A stretch of 64,000 nucleotides of DNA from Trichuris trichiura (taxonomy: Eukaryota; Nematoda; Enoplea; Trichinellida; Trichuridae). Positions 49,862-63,358 of the stretch are shown piece after piece. The position numbers were made by a program, and so were the translations under genes. A model generated the notes under the pieces. The model had not been told where the DNA came from, made no database searches, and was given only the letters and a program-made list of their open reading frames with translations. The DNA is taken from assembly GCA_037903355.1 (NCBI GenBank), contig JBAJFE010000025.1, positions 124,001 through 188,000 on the forward strand. Direction: 5' to 3'. Each line of letters opens with the position of its first letter. Positions within the stretch are counted from its first letter, which is position 1.

Positions 49862-49980
49862 AACGCCCTACCAGCGAATGGATGAGCAAATTGCTAGAGA
49901 AAGCAAATTATTGCTCCGTATTTTTTCTAAAAATTTGCTCATCCATTTGCTAGTAGGGCATTTTGGAGTTTACTTTAGAA
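49845..49980. repeat. Foldback related to 4824-5090
   Basis: GTAAGTAAGCTTC..AAAACGCCCTACCAGCGAATGGATGAGCAAATT on the left pairs with AAATTTGCTCATCCATTTGCTAGTAGGGCATTTTGGAG on the right. It is more diverged than the copy at 4.8 kb. A Tigger-like element begins 4 bp beyond its right edge. Confidence 0.7.
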
Positions 49981-49983
49981 ATT

Positions 49984-51152
49984 CAGTTGGCCCTCGTTAT
50001 CCACGGGTTCTATACAACGCGGTTTGTCCGGCGTGTAATAGTGAAGTCATCTTTTGCACTCCAATATACGAGATAAAGCTTAGAACAGCCAGTGGTTGCT
50101 GGTTTGTGGGGAGGCGCAGTCAGCGAATGTGAGGAGTTAAGTGCCATCGACGAGAAGGTCATGGACACAGTGGATATTGCCAAGGAGTTGGGAGGTGAGG
50201 GTTTCTCCGGCATGATAGAAGACCATATCAGGGAGCACATAGAAGATTGTGGAGAACCGTTCACAATGAGGAACTCGAAGAACTGATGCAACCACCTACG
50301 GCCAGTGACGACGACGTTATGGAAGACACAGAAGCTCAAACACCCTCGGATTGGACGCTGCAAAAGCTTGCCAGTATTTTCCGGCAAGCGCATGTCCTAA
50401 AGGATATCATTGCTGAATATGATCCATCCATAGAGCGAGACATCATGGTTATACGAAGAATAATGGCTTCGTTGAACCCACTACAAGATTTAATCGATAA
50501 AGCGAAGAAAAGGGAAAGACAGTTCCCTATAATAGTGTTTTTAAATAAAGTTCCGGCAGCTGCGGAGCCTATCATTTTCAGGCGAGAAGTTTTGCTACCA
50601 ACAAGTTCAGGAAACCATAGGACTTGCCGTTCTCCAGGAAATCTGCGCCGACCTACAGAGAATGGGTAAATTGATTCATGATGCCCCAGACGTCTCTGTG
50701 CCGTAAACGTTTTGCTCTATGCTGATGTGTTCTGCGTGATGTTCACTATTTCTGCTTAAGCGTGCTTGTGTGTTTGGTATTTCCCCTGCTCTGTACCCGT
50801 TCCGCGCACCAGTAGATCGCTTAGTTCATTAAAGCAAGGCAATTCCCACTAGTTTAGAGATAGAGCATCTTACTTTCATGCTTTCTCGTATTTAACGGCC
50901 TGGACTCTGATGGCTAAGCCCATTGGACAAGCGCAGTCTTATTGATACCTTTATCTCGTGGCTAGATTCCGTAGAACCAAGCTTCGAAGGATCACTAGGT
51001 ACGATAACCGTTCCGGAAGGAATTTAAGCGGACAGGATGACATACGCAGCTAGAATATAAGATATTTGGCCTTTTTCATAAGGTATCCTATATAACGCGG
51101 AAAAATGTTGAAAGTTTTGGACGAATTAATTGCGGATAACGAGGGCCGACTG
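49984..51152 (+). mobile_element. Tigger/pogo-like DNA transposon, internally deleted
   Basis: The left end CAGTTGGCCCTCGTTATCCA matches the inverted right end (CAGTCGGCCCTCGTTATCCG when read on the minus strand, ending at 51152). These ends are those of the Tigger/pogo group, which inserts at TA; TA follows the right end but the left flank reads TT. Total 1169 bp. The DNA-binding N-terminus and catalytic DDE domain are missing, and only the C-terminal part of the transposase remains. Confidence 0.85.
50080..50570 (+). pseudogene. C-terminal remnant of a Tigger transposase
   Basis: The first frame reads LWGGAVSECEEL, DIAKELGGEGFSGMIEDHIR and EDCGEPFT. The second frame reads EELEELMQP, then DWTLQKLASIFRQAHVLKDI and DPSIERDIMVIRRIMASLNP. 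This is the Tigger C-terminal pattern (LTNEELIELE, then F..A...F...DP..ER......I...). One base is missing at about 50264-50267, where FT..EEL should be continuous. Confidence 0.8.
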
Positions 51153-54100
51153 TATACCAAACAGGTCAAATCCGTGAACTGAAGATCAACTATGATAATG
51201 TATTGTGGGTAAAGTTTCATCAGTATGTACGCTTGAACAGCGTGTGTACGAATAAACGTTTATTTTCTGCAAGGAGCAAACGTGGCTACAAATGTCGAGG
51301 ATTAAATGGACTGAATGCTGAAAGAATGAATAGTTCTTTATTCGTACGTGGGGAAGTAGAAGCTTAAAAAAACGGTTAAATAAAATTGAAGACTAAATTA
51401 ATCTTGAGTTTCCATAGGACAATTTCTTCAAGTACTGGCCGAAACTAAAGGCCCTTGTTACAATGATAGATCCGCCATAGGGAAAATGTAGAAAAATGCA
51501 TTCTTTCTTAATATGTGTTCTGTTTGCAACGGCAAGGTAGCGCGCAGCATCTTGCTTCGATGGATGCCAAATTAGACTGACTTCATCCAACCCTCCTTTA
51601 CCACGGTTGACAAAGAACTTGCGCCACCTTCACATCACCTATCACCTATTCACTATCACATCTTACGCTGACAAGCACGAAAACTCCGTCCAAAAAGTAA
51701 ACGTTTATACCTGCACTGACTGCTCATCCGTACACACATGCACGTATAAGAATTTAAGAATCTCCGCTTAACTACCCTTTGTCCAGGTGGAACAGGTTTA
51801 AAATTAGCCTATTCCAACAGCCGCTAAATTTTCACAGAAAAGGAAATTGTCTTACTAAATTATGCTTTTTCGATTGTTAAACACCGTTGCATTTCTGCAG
51901 GTCTAAAAGTAACTTTACAAATAGGGAACAAAGCAGAAACACTCGATCGGTTTCACAGCCAGTCCAATCACATTCAATTTTTAAAATTGAAAAAGTGACT
52001 TTTGCCTACGATTTTCTCGAATCTTCTTTAAAGTTGTCGTTGCTGACCACAACATGACTACTCCCTTTTCAACTATTCACAAACACGCTGAAGATACGGC
52101 CGAAAGAGTATGGAAAATGTCGTAATTTTTTAAATAAATAAAAACTGCTTTAGTCATAAAACAAAATTAGAAAATCTATTTTCAAATTGCCCATAAAGAT
52201 CACACTGCCAATAGGACACAAGGTTTCGGTAATCCGCGAACGACCTCTACGGCTGCACTAACCTGCTTAAGAACCGCTCATTATTTATTTTTCCTATGAC
52301 TTCATTTCTTAGAACTGCATGCAGACATGCGGATGACGTACCCTTTTAGCACTATCGGATTGTAACTTACGGAAAAGTGCAGTTTCAAAAATAGACAAAA
52401 CTTAAACCCGAAAGAAGCTGCGCAGTTCAATCTGATCAAGAAGTGGAAATAGCATCGTACTGTACGCAACGGATTTATCAAGAAGAACTGAATCGTTGGT
52501 TATGAAAATAGATTCACTCAAGTGCATCGCATAATACGAAGAAGATCTGACGTCTTTACACAATGAAATCGAGATTATTTGAAAAACTTCTGCGAAAACA
52601 ATAAGCAGTCGATTCCTGGGAGTAGATTTCATTTGCCATTTATTGAAAGAGACGCGACAGCACTGGGCATTGAACACAATACTCAAAACTGCAAACGCAT
52701 CTAAACAATTCTATTCTGAGACTGTCTTTAACAAGAAGCAATGCAAATAAGTGTTGATACGTAGCAATTCACGCAAGAAGAATGGTGACATCATTGCCCT
52801 ACACAAATAAAGCTACGTCTACCTACTTGAACCAATAAGCCTACCGCCTTAATTATTATCATATGAAATAGCCTAAGTCCACAAATATGGCAATGCGCAA
52901 ACGCTTGCAGAAACACTACAAATAGGTATCAACGCAACTGAACGTGAAGACGTGCACACCAAAAAATAGTCATTAAATTTTTAGATTTTCAAGCTGCCAA
53001 CTTTCTCTGACTAAAGGCGTACAACGTATGCATGATTTCGTCTATAATGACCTGCGTACTTTCAAAATAATACTGCTAAGCGGACTTTGAAATTACACTG
53101 CTTCTCTGAAAGGAGTAACATTAGAATAGTCATTTCACGTTCACGTCGAAGTAACAATACCATGCAAATGCATCTGGGGTCATTATTTCAAACCGCAATA
53201 CATGTAACAGCGGTAAGACGCTTGGTGGAGCGCAGGACATAACAGTTATCGATATGCAAAATAGACAAGTCGAAAGGTAATACAGTTCCAGAAAAAGTAG
53301 TAAAACTTACAGTGCGGTTTGACAATGGTGAAAAACTTTGTTTCACTTCCAAATTGTTCGCCAGAAGATAATAGCCTGCGCTATTCAAAAATGTTCCGCT
53401 TTGCTGCTAGCGGATACATGCTAGCAACTGTATAAGGACTCAGCTCGGAAACCAGTGTTACAATAACAGTATTCAGGTGCGAAAGCGCTCAGCCTGACAA
53501 TGTTGTCTCTAAGCCTACAACTTCCAACAGATTTATTATGAGTTAATTTTTGCAGTACGCGAGGTAAGTTTCGTTTACAGTGAAACGATTAGGCAAACGG
53601 TTTGCTTAAAAGCTGAATTTTGTTTTTGGAAAACTGAGACAGCACTGGAAAAATTTTGCTGCTTTAAACTTTCGTGACGACGAATTGAGACAACTGCAAC
53701 AGGCAACTTGTTTTCAGCATTGGTCTTCAGCCAGTGTCTCTTATGATTCCCAATCCTGGAATGCGCGTCCAAGAAAGCGTTTGCAATTAAAAAACGGAAA
53801 TATTGTTCTGGCCAAAGTTGAGACACTGGCATGCTTTTACGAACATGTGCACATAAGATTAACCACTTGTGGATGACAAGTTCTCTACATCTTATTTCAT
53901 TTGGCGTTGACGAGAAATTCTTCACTCTAGATGACTGTTGGGCTAAGCTTACTCATGGCTTTGTTCCTCAAGTTCTTTACATTTTTAACTTATTTTATTT
54001 GTACGAGTGAGTTAATTTTTTAAAATTCTAATTGATAAAAATTCGAAACAACTTTTCTATTGTCTGTTAGTGCTACAAAGTGAAATTCACTTACTTTTCC

Positions 54101-55095
54101 TTATAGCAAATGCGGCTTCGACATGGCTTAATTTTGACGTAGAAGTAAAAACGTAATTGTTCTCGAGAAAAATGTTAGTCTAATGTACACAACAGAAGTC
54201 TGGCATGTGATTTTATTAAAGCAATTGAACATGTTTAATCGTCTTGGTATACCTATCATTTGTCGAAGTTGGTTACACAAGTTTCCTTCACGAGGACTGC
54301 GAATGCATCTTCTAAACATTCCACCAATGATGACTGACACGGCTGGAGCCCCGTTGAGTAAATGTTTAACTGAAAGAACTAACTCGACTAATTGGTCATT
54401 ATTAACTACGTATTTCATTTTTAGTCAGCATTATTCGTTATGCCGACTCGATTTTGCTAAAGAGAACAATTACTGACAATATACGTGTTACAATAGTGAA
54501 AGTAGCAAAATTCCCTCCAATTTTCAGTTCGTATGGGTTTAATCTTTAAGGTTGTCGTTCATTCTTGGAACTGCGCAACCTAACTCATTGGTTAATATGA
54601 ATTAACCAACCCGGTCGCTAAAAACGCAGTTTTTCTCTAGTATAGGCACTTCAGCAACTGCGTTCACTTGTTTGTCGCTGTTGCAGCCAGCTTGCTTGCA
54701 ACTAATACAGATTTGACAACTTAGCAATTAGCACTTAATCACATTAACAATTGTTTTCAGTTATTCCTGTGACAAACATTGTACGGTGCAAAATTTTTTC
54801 ACTTGACAAAACAAAACGCCTCTGTCGCAAGGTAGGACCAACAGTCTGAGACGCACTGAATTTTCAAGTACACGGAACAAATTCACGCTGTTCTGTATGG
54901 TAATTGTGCTTGACAGCAATTTTGGTCATCGTCAACAAGAATAAGAAGACATTCTGGGCGACGGTAGGAATTCTTTGACAGAAAGAAAATGTACCTGAAT
55001 GCATTTGAAAATTGACTCCAACTGATCAAAGTGAAGAGAAGGAGATCAATGATTTGGTAAAAACGTGAAAGTTTTAAAACAAGTTGGACCATATA
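51153..55095. other. No supported gene
   Basis: Frames at 51393-51590 (-), 53575-53925 (-), 53685-53876 (+) and 54183-54476 (+) overlap each other or lack any family match. The last part is probably the 3' UTR of the ABCA gene. Confidence 0.45.
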
Positions 55096-58000
55096 TCACA
55101 CACCGACGCACGTCATGAATGTCTGCTCAAGCGAAGGTTGAGATAACATGTAGTCCACCAAACCGTGTGGTTTAACCATTGTTTCCAGTACTTCGAATAG
55201 TCTAGACCAAGTGGACGCTTGAAATGGAATCAGACAATGCATTTGTCGACCGTGAATCTCCTATGGCAAAATCAATTAATCAATGATGCGCTTAAATTGA
55301 CTTTTTTCACCTGAATGGTAGAATTTGGGAATGTTTCCTCAATAGAGCGCATGAAGCCAGGCATGTACTCTTCGCTGACGAACTTGGCGATCAGCAAATA
55401 ACCTTTCCCGTACTTCGCTTTCAGCTGCTGTGGTGAGCCTATGCACTTCACTTCACCATGAACTAAAACAGCAAGACGAGCGCACAATGCTTCGCATTCT
55501 TCCATGCTGAAACGAAACAAGCTGGTTAACTAAAGTCTTCGTCAAATTTTACAAGCAAATAAGCACACTTCAAGAAAACTTTTATCCAAAAAAGTGCGAC
55601 AGCAGCGGTTGTAAGCGATACTCACCGATGGAGTAAAAATGTTAATGTGAAATTATGCTTAACCAAATAACGAAATGACGCAAAAGTAAGGGTGAATGAA
55701 AAAGCGTTATCACCAAAAGGTATAAAAGCAAACCACTTTTCACTGCACAATTCGCTGAAATTCACTTTAAAAGTAAGGCAAGAAAACAGATAATATGACA
55801 ACAACTCAATCATTCAGAATGCGAGAAAAGAGAAAGATTGCGAACTGTGTAGAAAGTCGAAAACCCCAAAATGGCTATGTGCATTTATTAATGGGTAATA
55901 AGCTCTCGCGTCCAGTTGTAGAATGTTTCAACAGAATTAATGAAATATTAACTGCGCAGTTCCTCTTACGTAATGCTACTTCCTCACATACAAGCAAGCA
56001 GTAGCTTAGAAACAGAAACATTTATACTGAAAACAGCTCTTCCTCCGTCTTTTATCGTCACAAAAAACTGGAATGTGCAACAAGAATGTTTAGAAAACAA
56101 AAATAAACAACTTTTCGAACTGTTATCAGGCTTGAAAATAATATTAGTACAATGACTTTCCGAAATGTCAGAACGACGGAACCAACTTCATACGATTTAA
56201 ACAACAGAAAATAACCACGTGAGAAATAGCTAGCTTAGCTTTCAACGTAACAACAAAATATTACAACCATAAGATGATATGAATTACTCAACTTGTATCA
56301 TCAGAACAAACAATTTTAAATGGCGGAATAGACAAAAACTTTGAAGGATGAAAGATACGCTCATTCCATACAAACCTGTGCGATGTAAGCAGTATAGATA
56401 CTCCGCTACAGCGCACCCTTTCGAGCAGTTGCCATATTAATCGACGAGAAATGGGATCAACGCCACTCGTAGGTTCGTCCAAAAGAAGCACTGGCGGAGA
56501 GCCTATCAGCGCAATGGCTAGACTTAGCTTCCTCTTATTTCCGCCGCTAAAATAACAAATGCTAATTATTTTAGCGAAACATAGTAATGCTAAAAATCCT
56601 CGCCTAAGCACTGCCACCTTCTTGTCAGCATGTTTTACTAAATTGACCATCTCCATTGTATGGGTAACCGCTGCCTTAATCTCTCGCGGAGATATGCCGT
56701 GCAACCGAGCATATAAAGTTAACGTCTCCACAACGGTGAGGTTATCAAACAACGCGTCAAACTGAGGACAATATCCCAGCATAGCTTTTGTCTAGAGCAA
56801 GAAAGCGAAAAAACGTGTTTTAACAAACTTCAAGAAGCTTACTCGAGACCACTGACGCTGAATACTGCTTCCGCCGATAAAAACGTTGCCACCGGATATG
56901 CGACTACAACCGCAAAGCATTTGGAAGGTGGTCGATTTACCGGCGCCATTAATGCCAAGCAACCCAAAGCATTCACCTTTTGCCACTTGAAAGCTAACAT
57001 TTTTGACCGCCATGAAATTTCCATAACGTTTGCAAAGTTCTTTCACGCCGATCATTACTGCATCTTTACTTGGGCTATCGTTCACTTGGGCAACTACGTC
57101 ACTTTCGGCTAGTACATTCATCGACTGCTGAGTGCCACCGTCAAACGATCTCTTCAAGCGCAACCATCCGTTGATGCCATGTTGGCGGCAACTTCGAAGA
57201 ACGTTGTGCAAAACGTTGGCAGTTCGGTAAGGATATTCAGTTTCGGTAAGCAACAACAATAGCGAATAAACAATTCCATGCATGGAAAGGAAGAACAGAT
57301 ATCTCCCTATTCCTGGCCGACTCCAGCGAAGAGCGTCATTGGTAAACGTGTCTGCGTGAAATTAATTTTATCATGCTGAAAACAAAACAGGACGACTACC
57401 CTGTTGGCAGCAGAAAGCTCCTGGCGTGAAGTCGCAAAAAGCCATCAGCGGATCGCATGTACTGGCAATAAAGAAGTTGAAATAATAAGCGCTCACCGCT
57501 TGGCCCAGGCAAAAGTTGGGAAAGAATGCCATGAAAACCCAAACGAGAGTTTTCTGTACTTCAACAAGATCCAAAATCAACAAGATAGTTACAGTCACGA
57601 GCGTAAGTAAACCTGCAATATGTGACTGTTCAAAAACGATAACGATCTCCTCTGTAGACATGTAAATATCTACGTACCGCTGAGCAGGTTGAAAATGGAC
57701 ATTTTTACATATCCATTGGCCGCTGAACTGAAAAAGACAGCAGCGAAGTACATCATAGGTATTGTTGCCCATCCGTAGAGTAGAAGAAGAAGTAAAATGT
57801 GCAACCATCGAGAGTCGCCGACCAGAACGTCGACATGAAACATAAAAAATACCAAAATAATAGCAATGGCCGTCAGCAAATAGGCAAAGAAATCCCACAG
57901 AAAGTTGGCAGTCCAAAAGGTGCCTAAAGACATGTTTGACAGAAACTGGAGATGTTTAGCGCCGCATTGACGTTCGCGGACAATAAAAACCAAAAAGGAG

Positions 58001-61000
58001 CTGACCATAAATGAAAAGCCAAAAACCAGATTGAAAGCAATGTTAAACTCCGTGATACCAGTTTCCCACCAATTGACCAGATTATCCAACTCAGTTGGAG
58101 GTAAAGGATGGTTGATAGTCGTTATACTACGCGCTTCTATGCCACTGCTATTCGACAAAAGCCGCAAAATGGCGTTGTCTAAGGCGTTCAAAGAGGCAGG
58201 CAATGCATGCAATGGCTGATTGTTGAAGTATCCAGTCATCATAGTGTTGTTCTCATTAACAGCGTGCATTGCAGCGGCTATAATACACATTTGGTCGAAA
58301 ACGCCCTGATCCAATTTAGCAACACGGTCCAAAACGTAACTTGTAAAATTGTCACTGGACAGCTTGTCTACCACATGAGCTGAAGAGAATTGCGATGCGT
58401 AGTGATGGCCAATTGCAGTGCTTTCATTATCCCAATACAGCCCAACTATGGTATTGAAATAAGAATCAACGCTTAACGTAAGCGGAGGAGTCCGCTTATT
58501 GTCCGGCAAAGTACTGTTCACCAAAATTGCAACTACCACAAACAGCACCGGTACAAAAACTTGTACAAAGATGAGTAATCGATTTCGCGAAGCGTCCAAT
58601 GCTCGCTTGACGATCATCGCGTAGAACTGTTGCATACACAAGCGAAATCCTGTTACTTTTTCCGTCGCCGTGAATTGCACACCTAATAAATAACCTTCTT
58701 GAACATACGATACTTATTCAGAGTAATCTTTTGAGGACTTCTCACAGACCCAACTGTATAAGTGAATAAGCCAAGTACAGTGAGAGGTAAAAAACCTAGG
58801 TTATCCCAGACACAATGGGTGCATTTAGTTTTTGAAGGTACAAACTCGAATTCGCCCTTTAATTACATCATCAATTGCTTACCCGCATCTTATGATCAAC
58901 GCTGACAATTGCGCAGTTGGCTAACGGAGCGTAAAAAGTAGGATTACCTGTGCAGACGTTACGAAGAGAAGGTACTGTCGGTTGTACGGACGTTACTGAC
59001 GATGGAGTAACCCTGGAAAGCAAGCAAGACTGAGAAGCAAAGATAAGAATTAACCAACCTCAAAAAAACTTCCTCCATAGTTATAATGGAAAGCCCAAAC
59101 GTATCGATATCCAACTGATCTTGCTTGTCTTCGAGAAACAGAAAGAGAGACTGTAAGTCGGGGCCTTTGATGGATGGAAGTACAAAGAGTGCTTCAATGC
59201 CAGAACTGCTGCCTAACGATGCGTTAGGTACGTGCGCCTTTATCTGAGCTAACAGTCTCTCCACCTTTGTTGACATGGAAGAGCTAGCAACGTGATTGAA
59301 AATAACCCTCAAGCGATAACCGTCGCCTAAGAAGTGAATTAATTATGACGTAATTCAACTTAGAGCAAAAATGACTTGCCCTACCGAACTGACGCTTCAA
59401 AAAAAAGCTCGTGCCACAACATTGCAAACTGCCGTTCGAAAGTACGGCTATTCTATCGCCAAGCAAATCAGCCTCTTCCATGAAATGGGTTGTCAGCAGT
59501 ATAGTCCGATATTGCTTCTCTTCAAGCAACAATTTCCAAGCATCATGACGTGCTTGCGGATCCATGCCCGTAGTAGGCTCATCCAAAAGAACAATCTTAG
59601 CAAACAAAGTAAATAAAAGTAATAGAATTTTTAAAAAAATTGAACTGAACACAACTACCTCTGAACCGCCTATTAGAGCAATTGCAACGCACAATTTCCT
59701 CTTCATACCGCCAGACAACTTGCAAGCTGCCCAATGCCGTTTCGATGAAAGATTTAAAAATTGAAGCATTCTCTCCACTTCCGTTGGTATCAAAGGTCTC
59801 TGTTTCAACTTAAAGAATAGTCATAATGAACGACGCTCACATCAAAGGTTACTTGGTGCGGTCACAACTAACCAGACAGTAAAATTTTAAATGTTCTTCA
59901 ACCGTCAATTCATTGAATAAGGGATTGTACTGTGGACAGTAACCAATGAAACGACTAACTCTTCCAAATTCGCATAGTAGGTCAACTCCATTGACCGCCA
60001 CACTGCCTACATTGGGCAATAGCAATCCTAAAGACAAGAACATGGTACTACTTGTTAACGTCCACAAGCATACCACCTGTCAATATAGACATCGTCGTGC
60101 TCTTTCCGGCGCCATTGTGACCAAGCAATGCAGTTATTTGTCCGTAATAGAGATCGAGGCTAAAGTCGCGTAGCGCGACATTCTTCGTTCGATCGTCCCC
60201 AAACACCTGAACACACTCCCATTTAACACTATCCAAGCAAAGTCGTACCTACTTTGTAAACATGGCTCATGGAAACTGTAACACGAACTGGATGGGAAAT
60301 GTGCTCAAAATTATGCCCATTCTCCGCGGGCAATGGCAATCCATCCAATATTCTGCTGCTCCTGTTACGATCAAAAAGCTTTCGGTTGAAAATGGGCTGG
60401 AAAAGAGAAGTGAACGCCGAAAAAAGAAGAGTGAAATTTACCAAAAAAATTTTCAACAGCGATTGACCACTGACTAGCAAAGGTCGCACTGTTTCAACGT
60501 ACCAGGCCAAAAGGATACATATAATCGAATCGACAAACAACATGGCAATTATTTCGATCATTGAAAGATTATTGTACATTGTGCCCTGATGGAACAAATT
60601 ATACCATTGCAGGCCTACGTCTGCAATCACGACTGCCATTACGCAAAATAACTTATCATAACTTAAAGTGGCTACTAACTTTGTCCTTCAAAAATACCAA
60701 TAAGCTGAACACCAAATGACATGGCCGAATTGGCTAACAAGCATGTTATCAATTTTGTTGATCGGTAAACAGAAGAATAGCGAGGTTGGATAAAAAAATA
60801 GGGCCAATAAAGGCAGCACCAGATGAGGCCGGCACAACCGGCTACTACGTTCCCTGCAAAACAAAGTTATCTTTTAGCGCCACTATGGGACATTCATACC
60901 GCTGTTAAAAAATGAGCTAATGGCAAAGCAATAGCATATAGCCATCGCCGAGTAGACAAACAGAAAGAAAAATATAACTGTCGGATCCGACTTGTCCAGA

Positions 61001-62015
61001 ATTCTTTTGCCATTAATTTCGGCGCAAAGAAAAAGAGTTATTATTGCAGAAACTATAGTCAGCTTGACTAAATTAATCAAGAAGTGAGCCAGTGCGTGGT
61101 TGAATGTCGTCAAACCCATTACACGCATAAATTCCTGCAAAAAAAACTTTCAGCTTGACAACAACTTTACAATAAGAATAAGACAAAATTACTCGCAGTC
61201 GCATTTCTTTATCGGCAACTATTGAACGCGATATGTACACGACGCTGAACGCGTAACTGAGCAATAGAACCACAGGCAAATGTTGCTGTATCACGGTGGT
61301 AAAACCGTTGTCGTTGTAAGGCGGATAGGCAAAGCGCCTCAACGAAACCTTGTAGTTATCCAATTCTGTACTGTTCGTTAACATTCTTATTATGGCCTTA
61401 TCAACAGCATGTTGCAATATTAAAAATCCTTCGCGCCAGTAGCCTAAAAAAGCAAGCAGACATCCGGCAACAAATTGCAAGGCACTTCTTTGCTAACACA
61501 GCTTATACAGTTCGAAGACTGGTAAACTTTCACTCTTGCTTTCAGTAAACTTTATGAAAAACGTGGATTTTAGCATAAAATCGTATATTAAGCAGTTTAA
61601 GAACTTCTCGTTGACAGCATTTCGGTCTGGTTAATCGTTTTGCACAATAAATTTTATACCGACTTAAAAGGACACAGAAGCGTTCAATCGGTTTATGAAT
61701 CGAGCAATTGCTTAATCGTAAGAGACCGCCTTTTCTAACTCATCTATTTCCATGGAAATTAGCGAATCGAATCGTGGAGAACATTATTTGCAACCTATCC
61801 CCAGCACTTTTTGATCAGCATAACAACTAGATTCTAAGCGTGGCTGCATGAAAACTCGCAGCATTTGCACGGCCACTTCGCAATTATTATTGCTATTTTC
61901 TTCATGGCAAAGAAAAGCTGTTTATTGACAGTAAAAGTAAAAAGTTCTTCTTTCCCACATGAAAGAAACAGTTAACCAACAAACGCTGTCACAATGCGCT
62001 ACGTATTCAACCACA

Positions 62016-62082
<67 letters not shown>

Positions 62083-63358
62083 ACGGGAAGTAAGCTGGGA
62101 ATGCACTAACAGCTTTCAACTATTAATGTCCTAACGTCCATGGACTCCAACTTTCGAAAAATTGAACTTAGCGAATCTGCGAAACTACACAACATAAAGT
62201 TAGGAAACTCAAAGCACTGGAAAATAACCGATTTTCCAAATTAGTTCGCAAGAACTTTAATAAAACAACTTGTTTCTGACCAGCGAAAAAAAGTTACAAG
62301 AATAAAGTAAACCGTATTGTAATTCCGCACACTGAAGAGGGGGCAAATGCCCTGAAGGCTGCAACCCCAAAAGTAAATTTCTACACAGCATTAGAAAACT
62401 GCAAATTACTTATGCATGTAAATACACCGCATTCTATCCTAAATAACACACCAGTACAACGAGCGGACTTTTAAGAAAGCTGAAACGCTGCTGTCACGAA
62501 TTGCTGACAATTGGTACAACGATCCTTCTTCTATACTTATAGCAATTCTTCCAAGTAAACTTTGAAAAAAAATTTAAATTGAAGGCAATGTTACTTACCA
62601 GGCTTCCCACCGTCGGAATAATTACTTTCTCTTGGACCATTCTGAGGGGGAAAGGCAAAGAGAGAACCGGTCTTCCAGCCAAGACCGACAGAAAAAACGC
62701 TGGCTTGATCAATATGAAATCCCCCTTCGTGAGGATGCATATTGCGCGGAGTATTGCTCAAGCGAATCTTGTAGCGTAGATTACTACCCACTGAGTTCAA
62801 CTTGTTTACAAATCCATCCTCGAAGACCACGCCACCTGCGTATTACAAGAAAATAAAAACATAGAAACGTTGCCTAATAATGATTACCATACACGTCGCA
62901 GCTGCAAGGATCTAATGTATCCATCTCCTTCATGATGTTCATTTGCATTTCAATCTCGTTTGGAAATGCTTCAAGTTCAATCACTGCGATAACAGGAAAA
63001 TGAATCAAACTGACTACCTACCATGTACAGGAACTAACAGCGCATTTCCCACATCTTTCATTATTTGGTTTGTCTCCATCGTCGGTGGCGTGTAGTAGAT
63101 ACGGAATGGGTTAAAGCATGGTGTAAATATAACATCACCGTCCAACGTTTCCAGAAAATCTTTTCTAGTTCCAGTAATTTCGAAACCCTCATAATCGCGA
63201 TACGGCTTATGCGAAGACTGAACATTCTGCCTCAGAGTTAAAAGAACGCAGACAAACAAAAGCGGCAGGCCGAGCTCCAGCAAAGACCACAGAACGGATC
63301 GACGTTGTACCAAATAGTTCTTCCATATTAAAAGTTTCAGCTGAGTAAAGGTGGTCAT
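55096..63358 (-). CDS. Full-length ABCA-type lipid transporter (ABCA3-like size)
   Basis: Membrane ABC protein; ABCA relatives export or flip lipids. Exons (-): 63358-63022, 62983-62888, 62835-62599, 61443-61193, 61134-60900, 60853-60680, 60620-60442, 60396-60253, 60206-60077, 60027-59873, 59808-59659, 59595-59385, 59326-59059, 59012-58948, 58682-57678, 57612-57400, 57351-56843, 56791-56604, 56546-56376, 55506-55311, 55260-55096; 1692 aa, all in phase. Order: TM1 ([15 protein letters not shown], then [12 protein letters not shown]), about 220-aa loop, TMD1, NBD1 (Walker A GHNGAGKS 580-587, LSGGMKRKL 677, [10 protein letters not shown] near 700, [14 protein letters not shown]), second TM hairpin and about 150-aa loop, TMD2, NBD2 (GINGAGKS 1416-1423, [10 protein letters not shown] 1515, [11 protein letters not shown] near 1538, SMEECEALC). 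Length and short loops fit ABCA3-like proteins better than ABCA1. The intron before GGNKRK is GC-AG. The C-terminus ends soon after [12 protein letters not shown]. Confidence 0.94.
62017..62081 (+). repeat. (ATT)n microsatellite in ABCA intron 3
   Basis: About 21 uninterrupted ATT/TTA units inside the 1.16-kb intron between exons 3 and 4. Confidence 0.95.
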